From NCBI RefSeq assembly GCF_902506265.1, contig NZ_LR733556.1, forward strand, positions 1,982,635 to 2,028,720: a stretch of DNA of 46,086 bases, written 5' to 3'. Of the stretch, positions 23,082-32,182 are shown piece after piece. The translations under genes were made by a program, and so were the position numbers. The notes under the pieces are model-generated. The model did no database searches. It was not told the origin of the DNA and saw nothing but the letters and a program-made list of their open reading frames with translations. The DNA comes from Flavobacterium sp. 9AF (lineage in GTDB: Bacteria > Bacteroidota > Bacteroidia > Flavobacteriales > Flavobacteriaceae). Each line of letters starts with the position of its first letter. Within the stretch, counting starts at the first letter, position 1.

Positions 23082-24530
23082 ATGAGTAAATACACAGAAG
23101 ACGACTTAAAAGTCGAATTGCAAAACAAAGAATACGAATACGGATTTTATACAGATATAGAATCTGAAACTTTCCCTATTGGTTTAAATGAAGATATTGT
23201 TCGTGCCATATCTAAGAAGAAAAACGAACCAGAATGGATGACCCACTGGAGATTAGAAGCTTTTAAAGCTTGGAAAGAAATGATCGAACCCGAATGGGCC
23301 AATGTGCATTATGCAAAACCAGATTTTCAAGCCATTTCTTATTATTCAGCGCCTAAAAAGAAAGATAAATACGAAAGTTTAGATGAAGTTGATCCTGAAT
23401 TATTGGAAACTTTTAAAAAATTAGGGATTTCTATAGACGAACAAAAAAAATTAGCAGGTGTTGCAGTTGATATTGTTATGGATTCTGTTTCAGTAGCGAC
23501 TACGTTTAAGAAAACACTAGCGGAAAAAGGAATTATTTTTTGCTCTATATCTGAAGCCATTCAAGAACATCCAGAATTAGTAAAAAAATATATTGGAACT
23601 GTGGTTCCTCAAAAGGACAACTTTTATGCAGCGCTTAACTCTGCCGTTTTTTCTGATGGTAGTTTTTGTTACATCCCAAAAGGGGTGCGTTGTCCAATGG
23701 AACTTTCAACTTATTTTAGAATTAACCAAGGAGGAACAGGTCAATTTGAAAGAACTTTAGTTATCGCTGATGAAGGGAGTTATGTGTCTTACTTAGAAGG
23801 CTGTACTGCTCCAAGTCGTGATGAAAATCAATTGCATGCTGCAGTAGTCGAATTAATTGCTTTAGATAACGCAGAAATTAAATATTCTACGGTTCAAAAC
23901 TGGTTTCCAGGCAATAAAGAAGGTAAAGGTGGTGTTTATAATTTTGTAACCAAAAGAGGTTTGTGTGAAAAAAACGCAAAAATATCTTGGACACAAGTTG
24001 AAACAGGTTCTGCTGTAACTTGGAAATATCCTTCTTGTGTTTTAAAAGGAGATAATTCTATAGGTGAATTCTATTCCATAGCTGTTACCAATAATTTCCA
24101 ACAAGCAGACACAGGTACTAAAATGATTCATTTGGGAAAAAACACCAAATCTACTATCATTTCAAAAGGTATTTCAGCTGGAAAATCACAAAACAGTTAC
24201 CGAGGCTTAGTTCAAATTAGTTCAAGAGCAGCTAATGCTAGAAACTTCTCACAATGTGATAGTTTATTAATGGGCAATGAATGTGGAGCACATACATTCC
24301 CATATATTGAAAGCAAAAATACTACCGCTAAAATTGAACACGAAGCTACCACTTCAAAAATTGGTGAAGATCAAGTATTTTATTGTAATCAAAGAGGAAT
24401 TCCTACAGAAAAAGCGATTGCGCTTATTGTAAATGGCTTTAGTAAAGAAGTTTTAAATAAATTACCTATGGAATTTGCTGTAGAAGCTCAAAAATTATTA
24501 GAAATTTCCTTGGAAGGTTCGGTAGGATAA
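23082..24530 (+). CDS. sufB: Fe-S cluster assembly protein SufB
   Basis: SufB is the scaffold subunit of the SufBC2D complex, on which nascent clusters are built in the cytoplasm. The 482-residue length equals that of well-studied SufB. The C-terminal beta-helix carries the conserved [20 protein letters not shown] block with the key cysteine, and [13 protein letters not shown] lies in the middle. It follows sufA by eight bases and precedes a flavoprotein gene by seven, so these are cotranscribed. Confidence 0.97.
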   Translation: MSKYTEDDLKVELQNKEYEYGFYTDIESETFPIGLNEDIVRAISKKKNEPEWMTHWRLEAFKAWKEMIEPEWANVHYAKPDFQAISYYSAPKKKDKYESLDEVDPELLETFKKLGISIDEQKKLAGVAVDIVMDSVSVATTFKKTLAEKGIIFCSISEAIQEHPELVKKYIGTVVPQKDNFYAALNSAVFSDGSFCYIPKGVRCPMELSTYFRINQGGTGQFERTLVIADEGSYVSYLEGCTAPSRDENQLHAAVVELIALDNAEIKYSTVQNWFPGNKEGKGGVYNFVTKRGLCEKNAKISWTQVETGSAVTWKYPSCVLKGDNSIGEFYSIAVTNNFQQADTGTKMIHLGKNTKSTIISKGISAGKSQNSYRGLVQISSRAANARNFSQCDSLLMGNECGAHTFPYIESKNTTAKIEHEATTSKIGEDQVFYCNQRGIPTEKAIALIVNGFSKEVLNKLPMEFAVEAQKLLEISLEGSVG

Positions 24531-24537
24531 TTAAAAT

Positions 24538-25020
24538 ATGAAATCAGTAATTATTATAGGTTCATCAAGAAAAAACGGAAACACCACAAAGATTGTGTCA
24601 GAAATACACAATCAATTTTCGGTGGATGTAATTAACTTAAGTGACTATGATTTCTCCTACTATGATTATGAGAGTAAAAATAGAACAGATGATTTTTTTG
24701 TATTAATAAAAGGAATTATTGAAAAATACGATACATTGATTTTTGCAACACCTGTGTATTGGTATACCATGAGCGGTATTATGAAAGTGTTTTTTGATCG
24801 TTTTTCAGATTTAATTCGTATAGAAAAAGAAACTGGAAGAAAACTAAGAGGTAAAAACATGGCTGTGATCTCCAATTCTCATGACAGTAGCATTGAAGAT
24901 GATTTTTACCTTCCTTTCCAAAAATCGGCTGCATATTTAGGAATGAATTATTTGGGACACAAGCATTTTAATGCGGACAGACCCGAAGAAACACAAAATT
25001 TAGAATTAGCATTTATATAA
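24538..25020 (+). CDS. Flavodoxin-fold NAD(P)H-dependent oxidoreductase
   Basis: This 160-residue protein has a flavodoxin-like fold. The FMN phosphate loop [11 protein letters not shown] is at residues 8-18, and the isoalloxazine-side loop [10 protein letters not shown] is near residues 76-85. It belongs to the NADPH-dependent FMN reductase/flavodoxin family. It sits between sufB and sufC with gaps of 7 and 10 bases, so it is translated with the scaffold genes. A role in supplying electrons for cluster assembly, or in iron release, is plausible but not shown. A simple hitchhiking oxidoreductase is the alternative. Confidence 0.85.
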   Translation: MKSVIIIGSSRKNGNTTKIVSEIHNQFSVDVINLSDYDFSYYDYESKNRTDDFFVLIKGIIEKYDTLIFATPVYWYTMSGIMKVFFDRFSDLIRIEKETGRKLRGKNMAVISNSHDSSIEDDFYLPFQKSAAYLGMNYLGHKHFNADRPEETQNLELAFI

Positions 25021-25030
25021 AATAGAGACC

Positions 25031-25780
25031 ATGTTAAGTATTAAAAATTTACACGCTTCTGTTGAAGACAAAGAAATACTAAAAGGAATTAATTTAGAAG
25101 TTAAAGCAGGGGAAGTTCATGCCATTATGGGACCAAATGGTGCCGGAAAATCGACCCTTTCTTCTATAATCGCAGGAAACGAAAATTATGAAGTGAATGA
25201 AGGAGAAATCTTTTTAGATGGAGAAGAAATTTCAGAATTAGCTCCAGAAGAAAGAGCGCATAAAGGTGTTTTCCTCTCTTTTCAATATCCTGTAGAAATT
25301 CCTGGTGTTTCAGTAACCAATTTCATCAAAACTGCCATCAATGAAAGCCGTAAAGCAAAAGGATTAGAAGACATGCCAGCGAATGAAATGTTGAAAAAAA
25401 TTCGCGAAAAATCGGAATTATTAGAAATGGATAAAAAATTCCTTTCTCGTTCGCTTAACGAAGGTTTCTCTGGAGGTGAAAAGAAACGTAATGAAATTTT
25501 TCAAATGGCGATGTTAGAGCCTAAAATTGCCATACTTGATGAAACCGATTCTGGTTTGGATATCGATGCGTTACGAATCGTAGCAAATGGTGTTAATAAA
25601 TTAAAAAGTCAAGACAATGCTGTGGTTGTAATTACACATTACCAACGTTTATTAGATTATATTGTTCCCGATTTTGTTCACGTACTAATGGACGGTAAAA
25701 TTGTAAAATCTGGAGACGCATCCTTGGCTCTAGAATTAGAAGAAAAAGGTTACGATTGGATTAAAAACGAATTGGTTTAA
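25031..25780 (+). CDS. sufC: Fe-S cluster assembly ATPase SufC
   Basis: SufC is the ABC-type ATPase of the SufBC2D scaffold. The 249-residue protein has the Walker A loop GPNGAGKST near residue 35, the ABC signature in the SufC-specific form [10 protein letters not shown], Walker B with [10 protein letters not shown], and the switch histidine in ITHYQR. The start at 25031 follows a ten-base gap after the flavoprotein. A repeat begins four bases after its stop codon. Confidence 0.97.
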   Translation: MLSIKNLHASVEDKEILKGINLEVKAGEVHAIMGPNGAGKSTLSSIIAGNENYEVNEGEIFLDGEEISELAPEERAHKGVFLSFQYPVEIPGVSVTNFIKTAINESRKAKGLEDMPANEMLKKIREKSELLEMDKKFLSRSLNEGFSGGEKKRNEIFQMAMLEPKIAILDETDSGLDIDALRIVANGVNKLKSQDNAVVVITHYQRLLDYIVPDFVHVLMDGKIVKSGDASLALELEEKGYDWIKNELV

Positions 25781-25783
25781 TTT

Positions 25784-25810
25784 GTTTCAAGTTTCAAGTT
25801 TCAGGTTTCT
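25784..25810. repeat. TTTCAAGTTTC repeat, left arm of the four-helix cassette
   Basis: Tandem GTTTCAAGTTTCAAGTTTC followed by AGGTTTCT begins four bases after the sufC stop. Opposite-sense copies occur at 26243-26258, on the far side of the small gene. Confidence 0.75.
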
Positions 25811-25851
25811 CAAACCTCATTTACACACATCAATTTAATTTTATATACGCC

Positions 25852-26241
25852 ATGGCAACAATTACAAAGTTTGAAGATTTAGAAATTTGGCAGGAAGCCA
25901 GAAAGTTAGCAAAAGAAGTTTTTATACTTTCAAAAGAAACGGATTTAAAAATTGATTTTCGATTTAAAGAACAAATAAAGGCATCATCCGGATCTGTAAT
26001 GGATAATATTGCTGAGGGTTTTGAAAGAGATGGAAATTTGGAATTTCGCCAATTTTTATCAGTTGCGAAAGGTTCGGCAGGAGAAACTAGATCACAGATT
26101 TATAGATTGCATGATTGGGAATATATTTCGGAAGAACAGTTTAAAGATTTGAAAAACAAATATGAAAACTTAAGCGGTAAAATTAAAAATTTCATCACTT
26201 ATTTAAACAAGAAAGATTTTAAAGGAAACAAGTTTCAATAA
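25852..26241 (+). CDS. Four-helix-bundle protein (23S rRNA intervening-sequence type)
   Basis: This 129-residue helical protein contains FEDLEIWQEARKLAKEV near the start, SGSVMDNIAEGFERDG in the middle and FLSVAKGSAGETRSQIYR later, the hallmarks of the S23/TIGR02436 family. These proteins were first found encoded in intervening sequences of 23S rRNA; their function is unknown and they form pentameric bundles. The gene lies between sufC and sufD, where no such gene is expected. It is enclosed by inverted copies of the TTTCAAGTTTC repeat, and its own last codons run into the right arm. Gene and arms therefore look like one mobile cassette inserted in the suf operon without breaking a reading frame. 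Confidence 0.92.
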   Translation: MATITKFEDLEIWQEARKLAKEVFILSKETDLKIDFRFKEQIKASSGSVMDNIAEGFERDGNLEFRQFLSVAKGSAGETRSQIYRLHDWEYISEEQFKDLKNKYENLSGKIKNFITYLNKKDFKGNKFQ

Positions 26242-26258
26242 CGTGAAACTTGAAACCT
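26229..26258. repeat. TTTCAAGTTTC repeat, right arm of the four-helix cassette
   Basis: TGAAACTTGAAACCT at 26244-26258 is the reverse complement of the left-arm unit. A plus-sense CAAGTTTCA at 26229-26237 encodes the C-terminus of the four-helix protein. sufD starts 19 bases later. Confidence 0.7.
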
Positions 26259-26276
26259 TAAACAAAATATTAGATA

Positions 26277-27593
26277 ATGGATTTAAAAGATAAATTACTT
26301 TCGTCATACATCGCTTTTGAAGAAAAGTTTGATATGGACTCTCATTTGCATGATGTGCGAAATCAAGCTATAAAAAATTTTGAAACCAAAGGTTTTCCAA
26401 CAAAAAAAGAAGAAGCTTGGAAATATACCTCATTGAATGCAATATTAAAACATGATTTTTCGGTTTTTCCAAAACATGAAAATGCGATTGAATTTGCAGC
26501 TGTGAAAAAATATTTCTTACATGAAATAGACACCTACAAATTAGTGTTTATCGACGGGAAATTTAGCTCATTTTTATCGTCAACTACTCATGAAGGAATT
26601 GATGTATGTTTGTTATCTTCGGTATTAACAAAACCAAAATACAAGCCTGTTTTAGAAACGTATTTCAATCAAATTGCTCAAAAAGACGAAAGCTTAACTT
26701 CGTTAAATACTGCTTTTGCTCAAGAAGGTGCTTTTATCAATATTCCTAAAAGTAAAGTAGCCGATAAACCTATTGAAATTATTAACTTTTCTACAGGAAC
26801 TGAAGCTGCTTTAATGGTACAACCAAGAAACTTAATAATTGTGGGTGAAAATGCACACGTACAAATTATAGAGCGTCATCAAAGTTTGAATAGTAATCCG
26901 GTACTAACCAATAGTGTAACCGAAATTTTTGCACAAAAAAGAGCCAATGTAGATTATTATAAAATTCAGAATGATGTACAAACGGCGAATTTAATAGACA
27001 ACACCTATATTGCTCAAAAACAAGAAAGCAGAGTCGCAGTTCATACGTTCTCTTTTGGAGGTAATATGACACGTAATAACTTGAATTTCTATCATCAAGG
27101 AGAACGTATTGATTCTACTTTAAAAGGAATTACGATTATTGGCGACAAACAACATGTAGATCATTTTACGTTAGTACACCACGCACAACCGAATTGTGAA
27201 AGTCATCAAAACTATAAAGGTATTTTTGGAGACAGTGCCACTGGTGTTTTCAATGGAAAAATATATGTAGAAAAAGAAGCACAAAAAACCGACGCTTTTC
27301 AGCAAAACAACAACATTCTAATTAGTGAAAAAGCAACCATCAATGCCAAACCGCAATTAGAAATTTTTGCTGATGATGTAAAATGTTCTCATGGCTGTAC
27401 AATTGGTCAGTTAGATGAAAGTGCTATGTTTTATATGCAACAACGTGGTATTCCGAAAAAAGAAGCACGTGCTCTTTTGATGTATGCTTTCTCAAATGAA
27501 GTGATTGAAAGTATTAAAATACCTGAATTAAAGCAACGTATTACAAAAATTATAGCTACCAAATTAGGCGTAAAAATGGGATTTGATTTGTAA
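26277..27593 (+). CDS. sufD: Fe-S cluster assembly protein SufD
   Basis: SufD pairs with SufB in the SufBC2D scaffold and is needed for iron acquisition. The 438-residue protein has the C-terminal block DVKCSHGCTIGQLDES near residue 365 with the conserved His, followed by YMQQRGIPKKEA. The N-terminus shows the family's TKKEEAWKYTSL pattern. The start ATG at 26277 gives MDLKDKLLSSY. It is separated from sufC by the four-helix cassette, and a terminator follows. Confidence 0.96.
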   Translation: MDLKDKLLSSYIAFEEKFDMDSHLHDVRNQAIKNFETKGFPTKKEEAWKYTSLNAILKHDFSVFPKHENAIEFAAVKKYFLHEIDTYKLVFIDGKFSSFLSSTTHEGIDVCLLSSVLTKPKYKPVLETYFNQIAQKDESLTSLNTAFAQEGAFINIPKSKVADKPIEIINFSTGTEAALMVQPRNLIIVGENAHVQIIERHQSLNSNPVLTNSVTEIFAQKRANVDYYKIQNDVQTANLIDNTYIAQKQESRVAVHTFSFGGNMTRNNLNFYHQGERIDSTLKGITIIGDKQHVDHFTLVHHAQPNCESHQNYKGIFGDSATGVFNGKIYVEKEAQKTDAFQQNNNILISEKATINAKPQLEIFADDVKCSHGCTIGQLDESAMFYMQQRGIPKKEARALLMYAFSNEVIESIKIPELKQRITKIIATKLGVKMGFDL

Positions 27594-27614
27594 ATTTCAT
27601 TTTCAAATACAAAT

Positions 27615-27648
27615 AAAGTGTTTCTATCTTTTTAGAAGCACTTTTTTT
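27615..27648 (+). terminator. Terminator after sufD
   Basis: Arms 27615-27626 and 27633-27644 (AAAGTGTTTCTA with one G-U pair) have a six-base loop and end in a T-run. They split the suf genes into two transcription units. Confidence 0.8.
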
Positions 27649-27712
27649 ATTTCATTATGCCCATTTGCTAATTTTTAACCTTTATTTATTCCTATTTTAA
27701 ATAATCAAGTTG

Positions 27713-27720
27713 TAAATTTG
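27713..27720 (+). promoter_or_regulatory. Probable -7 box for sufS
   Basis: TAAATTTG matches TAnnTTTG, 18 bases before the sufS ATG. No convincing -33 TTG was found at the right distance. Confidence 0.5.
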
Positions 27721-27738
27721 CAAACAAATAGATATAAG

Positions 27739-28959
27739 ATGTTTGATGTTCAAAAAGTAAGAGCCGATTTTCCCATTCTAAAACAAGAAGTAAACGGAAA
27801 ACCTTTAGTATATTTCGATAACGGAGCCACGTCTCAAACGCCTCAACAAGTAATTGATACGATTGTAGATTATTATTCTAGATATAACGCAAACATTCAT
27901 CGTGGCGTACATACTTTAAGTCAATTGGCTACAGATGCTTATGAAATAGCGAGAAACAAAATCCAACATCATTTTAATGCCAAACACAGTTATGAAATTA
28001 TACTTACTTCAGGAACGACTGAAAGTATTAATTTAGTAGCGAATGGTTTTGCGTCAATTTTACAAAAAGGTGATGAAATCATTGTTTCTGCTTTAGAACA
28101 CCATAGTAATATAGTACCTTGGCAAATGCTTTGCGAACATACAGGTGCTGTTTTGAAAGTCATTCCCATGAGTGTGGAAGGAGAGTTACTTATGGAAGCT
28201 TACGATGGTTTACTTTCCAATAAAACAAAGTTGGTTTTCTGTAATCATATTTCGAATGCTCTTGGAACGATTAACCCAATTGAATATATCATACAAAAAG
28301 CACATGAAGTAGGTGCAGCAGTTTTAATTGACGGTGCACAAGCTTGTCCACATTTGAAACCTGATGTTCAAGCTTTAGATGTTGACTTTTATGTGGCATC
28401 TGCGCATAAGATGTGCGGACCAACGGGAGTAGGTATGTTCTATGGTAAAGAAGAATGGTTGCGCAAATTACCTCCGTATAAAGGTGGAGGAGAAATGATT
28501 GCAACCGTTAGTTTTGAAAAAACAACCTATGCTGATTTACCGCATAAATTTGAAGCAGGAACTCCTAATATTTGTGGTGGAATTGCATTTGGAGCAGCAG
28601 TAGATTATATGAATCATATTGGGTTTGATGCCATAGCAAAACAAGAACAAGAATTATTAGAGTATGGAACACAAAAGCTACAAGAAATTGAAGGGGTAAC
28701 CATTTACGGACCTTCTGATTTAACCAAAAAAGCTTCTGTTATTTCATTTAATATTGAAGGCATACATCCGTATGATATTGGCACGATTATAGATAAATTA
28801 GGTATAGCGGTGCGTACAGGACATCACTGTGCACAACCCATCATGGATTTCTTTAAAATTCCTGGTACTATAAGAGCAAGTTTTGCATTTTACAATACCA
28901 AAGAAGAAATTGATATCTTTGTGGAAGCCGTTAAAAAAGCAAAAACAATGTTATCTTAA
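27739..28959 (+). CDS. sufS: Cysteine desulfurase SufS
   Basis: SufS is the PLP-dependent enzyme that takes sulfur from cysteine for cluster assembly. From the ATG at 27739 the protein has 406 residues. K224 in ASAHKMCGPTG binds PLP, and C364 in RTGHHCAQP carries the persulfide; both positions fit type II desulfurases. The frame extends to a TTG at 27718 that lies inside the promoter box and is rejected. It has its own promoter-like box after the sufD terminator and precedes a lipoprotein, sufE and sufT. Confidence 0.96.
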   Translation: MFDVQKVRADFPILKQEVNGKPLVYFDNGATSQTPQQVIDTIVDYYSRYNANIHRGVHTLSQLATDAYEIARNKIQHHFNAKHSYEIILTSGTTESINLVANGFASILQKGDEIIVSALEHHSNIVPWQMLCEHTGAVLKVIPMSVEGELLMEAYDGLLSNKTKLVFCNHISNALGTINPIEYIIQKAHEVGAAVLIDGAQACPHLKPDVQALDVDFYVASAHKMCGPTGVGMFYGKEEWLRKLPPYKGGGEMIATVSFEKTTYADLPHKFEAGTPNICGGIAFGAAVDYMNHIGFDAIAKQEQELLEYGTQKLQEIEGVTIYGPSDLTKKASVISFNIEGIHPYDIGTIIDKLGIAVRTGHHCAQPIMDFFKIPGTIRASFAFYNTKEEIDIFVEAVKKAKTMLS

Positions 28960-28981
28960 AAACAAACAAAAAATTACATTT

Positions 28982-29485
28982 ATGAAAGCACTTACTATTT
29001 TATCTACTTTAATCATAACGATTAGCAGTTGTAATTGTCAAAAAAAAGCAACTGAAACAACTATGGGAACTTCATCTGAAAAAACAGAAACCATGACTTC
29101 AGAATCTAAAGAAGCTCCATCGACTCAGAACTTCCCAGTATTGGTTTACGAATCTATGTCTAGAGGTTTTTTTAAAAAAATAACCCTAGAAAACAATACC
29201 ATTGCAGTACAAAACTCAAGAGATGAAGAACCTAAAATTAAAACTTTAACTGGAGAAGAAGTAAAAGCTATTGAAAAAGCATACAATAGTATTGATGTAA
29301 AAGAAATACCTAATTTAAAAGCACCTACAGAAAAACGTTTTTATGATGGTGCACCAATTACCAATTTAGAAGTTAGAATGGATGATCATATTTATCGTTC
29401 CACTGATTTTGATGGTGGTATACCTCCAAAAGAAATTGAGAATTTAGTAAATACTATTTTAAAAATAGCTGATAAAATAAATTAA
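28982..29485 (+). CDS. Lipoprotein of unknown function in the sufS-sufE unit
   Basis: This 167-residue protein starts at ATG 28982 with MKALTILSTLIITISSC, a lipoprotein signal with lipobox ISSC at about residue 17. The open frame extends upstream into sufS, but only this start gives a signal peptide. A Thr/Ser/Glu-rich linker covers residues 20-50. The mature domain resembles small proteins annotated only as hypothetical in this phylum (for example YESMSRGFFKKITLENN). Its place between sufS and sufE with short gaps means cotranscription; a link to Fe-S assembly is doubtful, since it is exported. Confidence 0.82.
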   Translation: MKALTILSTLIITISSCNCQKKATETTMGTSSEKTETMTSESKEAPSTQNFPVLVYESMSRGFFKKITLENNTIAVQNSRDEEPKIKTLTGEEVKAIEKAYNSIDVKEIPNLKAPTEKRFYDGAPITNLEVRMDDHIYRSTDFDGGIPPKEIENLVNTILKIADKIN

Positions 29486-29488
29486 AAA

Positions 29489-29908
29489 ATGAACATACAA
29501 GCCATACAGGAAGAAATTGTTGACGAATTTTCAATGTTTGATGATTGGATGCAACGTTATGAATACATCATTGAACTAGGAAAGACCTTACCTCTGATTG
29601 AAGAAAAATACAAAACGGAAGATAATATTATTAAAGGTTGCCAATCCAAAGTTTGGGTTCATGCAGAAGAGCAAAATGGAACTATTGTATTTACTGCAGA
29701 CAGTGATGCTATTTTAACAAAAGGTATTATTGCTGTTTTAATCCGTGCTTTCTCAAATCAAACCCCGGAAGCTATTTTAGAAGCCAATACCGATTTTATT
29801 GATGAAATAGGTTTAAAAGAGCACTTGTCTCCTACTAGAGCGAATGGATTGGTTTCCATGATAAAACAAATCAAAATGTATGCCTTGGCTTTTAATGCTA
29901 AAAGTTAA
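29489..29908 (+). CDS. sufE: Sulfur acceptor protein SufE
   Basis: SufE takes the persulfide from SufS and hands it to SufB. The 139-residue protein has C51 in the IKGCQSKVWV loop, the same position as the active Cys of characterised SufE. The length is typical. It starts four bases after the lipoprotein stop, so translation is likely coupled. Confidence 0.96.
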   Translation: MNIQAIQEEIVDEFSMFDDWMQRYEYIIELGKTLPLIEEKYKTEDNIIKGCQSKVWVHAEEQNGTIVFTADSDAILTKGIIAVLIRAFSNQTPEAILEANTDFIDEIGLKEHLSPTRANGLVSMIKQIKMYALAFNAKS

Positions 29909-29940
29909 TTCATTGGTAAACAAATAAAAATACTAAGAAA

Positions 29941-30264
29941 ATGGAAGAATATAAAGATGAAATCAACTTAGGTGAAAGTGTAGTAAAGGTTTTGAAAACC
30001 ATTTATGACCCAGAAATTCCAGTTGATATTTACGAGTTAGGGTTAATTTATGATGTGATGATTAATGAAGCAAATGATGTGAAAATCTTAATGACATTAA
30101 CCTCACCTAACTGTCCCGTTGCGGAAACATTGCCCATGGAAGTGGAAGAGAAAATAAAATCAATTGATGCCGTTCAATCTGCCGAGGTTGAAATTACCTT
30201 TGATCCACCATGGAGTAAAGACTTAATGAGTGAAGAAGCAAAACTAGAATTAGGAATGCTTTAA
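29941..30264 (+). CDS. sufT: SufT-like DUF59 (MIP18-type) Fe-S maturation protein
   Basis: This 107-residue protein belongs to DUF59. It shows TIYDPEIPVDIYELGLIYDV near residue 20 and TLTSPNCPVAETLP with the conserved Cys near residue 60. In suf operons this protein helps mature Fe-S targets under high demand. It follows sufE by 32 bases. A phenylacetate-type PaaD is an unlikely alternative, as the usual neighbours are absent. Confidence 0.9.
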   Translation: MEEYKDEINLGESVVKVLKTIYDPEIPVDIYELGLIYDVMINEANDVKILMTLTSPNCPVAETLPMEVEEKIKSIDAVQSAEVEITFDPPWSKDLMSEEAKLELGML

Positions 30265-30275
30265 AAAAAGGTTGC

Positions 30276-30330
30276 GTTTTCAGTCACAGTAGTTTTTAAA
30301 ATAATGTGACTGAAAACTGAGACTGAAAAC
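30276..30330. repeat. GTTTTCAGTCACA inverted repeat
   Basis: Perfect 13-base arms lie at 30276-30288 and 30305-30317, followed by a further partial copy TGAGACTGAAAAC at 30318-30330. This resembles TTTCAGTCTCAG-type dispersed repeats of Flavobacterium intergenic regions. It can form a hairpin between sufT and the ABC exporter gene but lacks a clear T-run. Confidence 0.7.
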
Positions 30331-30337
30331 TTAAAAA

Positions 30338-32173
30338 ATGGCACGTTTTCAACCAAAATCATTAAACGACAAGAAAAAGATGGGTCTGAAAGCTTCTTTT
30401 CATTCTCTTTCTTACATTCCACGTTTTTTCAAGGAAATTTGGAAAACCAATAAAAAACTCTTTCTAGTTTCTGCATTTTGCCGCATTGTTGCTGCTTTAC
30501 TTCCTGTAATTATTTTGTGGATTGGTAAAATTATCATTGATGAAATAATCAATATTACCACACATAAAATTACAGATTATAGTTTGCTTTGGAAATATGT
30601 AGCTATCGAATTTTCATTGGTTGTTTTATCTGATCTAGTAAGCAGAGCCATAGCTTTAACGGATGGAATTTTAGGCGATCAATATAATATTCAAACTTCT
30701 GTACAAATCATTCAGAAAACTAATGAAATAGACATCAGTCTTCTTGAAAATTCGGAGTTTTATGACAAATTAGAAAGAGCCCGAACCCAAACCATGGGTC
30801 GTGTCGATTTAATGTCGAATGTTTTAGGACAAGCACAAACTACCATTTCAATTGCTACCTTAATCGTAGGTTTAATTTATTTTGAACCCTATCTGATTAT
30901 CTTATTAGTTTTAAGTATTATTCCTTCATTTTTAAACGAAATACGCTTCAGTCAACAACAATATTCATTAGCTAGAAGTTGGACCTCAGAACGAAGGGAA
31001 TTGGATTATTTAAGGTACATTGGAGCCAATGATAAAACAGCGAAAGAAATCAAACTTTTTGGGTTAACCCAATTTGTAGTAAACCGATTTAAAAACTTAG
31101 CAGTAAAATATTTTCACCTCAACAAAAAACTAGTCATTAAACGCTCAAGCTATGGCTTTTTGTTCAATGTATTGGGATCAATTAGTTATTATGCTGCTTA
31201 TGTATTTATCATTTATAGAGTTTTATCGGGTGTAATTACTTTAGGAGAACTTACCTTTTTATCTGGAAGTTTTAATCGGTTGATGAAAAGTCTACAAGAT
31301 TTCTTTTCACGTTTTACAAGAATTTCTGAAAGTGCTTTGTATCTAAAAGATTATTTTGATTTTATTGATATTTCTTCTGAACCCAAAACCAAGGAAGACA
31401 TTCCTTTGCCCAAAGAAATTAAGCAAGGTTTTGAATTTAAAAACGTTTATTTTGCCTATCCAGAATCGGAACATCAGATTTTAAAAAATGTAAATTTTAC
31501 TATTAAAGCAGGAGAAAAAGTAGCTTTTGTAGGTCAGAATGGTGCTGGAAAAACCACCTTAACCAAATTAATTTTACGTTTTTACGAACCTACACAAGGT
31601 GAAATACTACTAGATGGAATAAACATTAATAGGTACAATAAAAAAGAATATCAAGCCTTTTTTGGTGTACTTTTTCAAGATTTCTTTCGATATGAATTTA
31701 CCGTTAAAGAAAATATTGCCATTGGTAAAATAGATGAAATTCATAACTTTACTCAAATTGAAAAAGCGGCTAAGTTAAGCTTAGCTGAAGAAGTGGTTTC
31801 GGAATTAGAAAATGGTTACGAACAACAATTAGGGAAACGTTTCGTCAAAGGTCAGGAATTATCGGGTGGACAATGGCAAAAAATTGCTTTGGCAAGAGCC
31901 TATATGAAAAATGCAGAAGTTATTATTTTAGATGAACCTACTTCCGCTTTAGATGCCAAAGCAGAAAGTGAAGTATTTGAACGTTTGATTCATTTGATTA
32001 AAAACAAAACGAGTATCATTATTTCCCATCGATTTAGCACCGTAAGACAAGCCGATCGAATAATTGTGCTAGATGAAGGAAGTATTTTAGAAGCCGGAAC
32101 ACATGAAGAATTAATGCAAAACCAACAATTATATGCCGAATTGTTCCTATTACAGGCAGAAGGATATCAATAA
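30338..32173 (+). CDS. ABC exporter, fused permease and ATPase
   Basis: This 611-residue half-transporter has six membrane helices in residues about 40-330 and a C-terminal ATPase. The Walker A loop is GQNGAGKTT near residue 401, the signature is LSGGQWQKIALARA, Walker B is VIILDEPTSALD, and the switch His is in ISHRF. It belongs to the MsbA/lipid-exporter-like ABC class, and most likely works as a homodimer. The substrate is unknown. The following DUF2480 gene begins nine bases later and is cotranscribed. Confidence 0.92.
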   Translation: MARFQPKSLNDKKKMGLKASFHSLSYIPRFFKEIWKTNKKLFLVSAFCRIVAALLPVIILWIGKIIIDEIINITTHKITDYSLLWKYVAIEFSLVVLSDLVSRAIALTDGILGDQYNIQTSVQIIQKTNEIDISLLENSEFYDKLERARTQTMGRVDLMSNVLGQAQTTISIATLIVGLIYFEPYLIILLVLSIIPSFLNEIRFSQQQYSLARSWTSERRELDYLRYIGANDKTAKEIKLFGLTQFVVNRFKNLAVKYFHLNKKLVIKRSSYGFLFNVLGSISYYAAYVFIIYRVLSGVITLGELTFLSGSFNRLMKSLQDFFSRFTRISESALYLKDYFDFIDISSEPKTKEDIPLPKEIKQGFEFKNVYFAYPESEHQILKNVNFTIKAGEKVAFVGQNGAGKTTLTKLILRFYEPTQGEILLDGININRYNKKEYQAFFGVLFQDFFRYEFTVKENIAIGKIDEIHNFTQIEKAAKLSLAEEVVSELENGYEQQLGKRFVKGQELSGGQWQKIALARAYMKNAEVIILDEPTSALDAKAESEVFERLIHLIKNKTSIIISHRFSTVRQADRIIVLDEGSILEAGTHEELMQNQQLYAELFLLQAEGYQ

Positions 32174-32182
32174 AAAGAATTT

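Noticed and set aside
28883..28981. Upstream extension of the lipoprotein gene into sufS
   Set aside because: It overlaps the sufS C-terminus in another frame; only the ATG at 28982 yields a lipoprotein signal.
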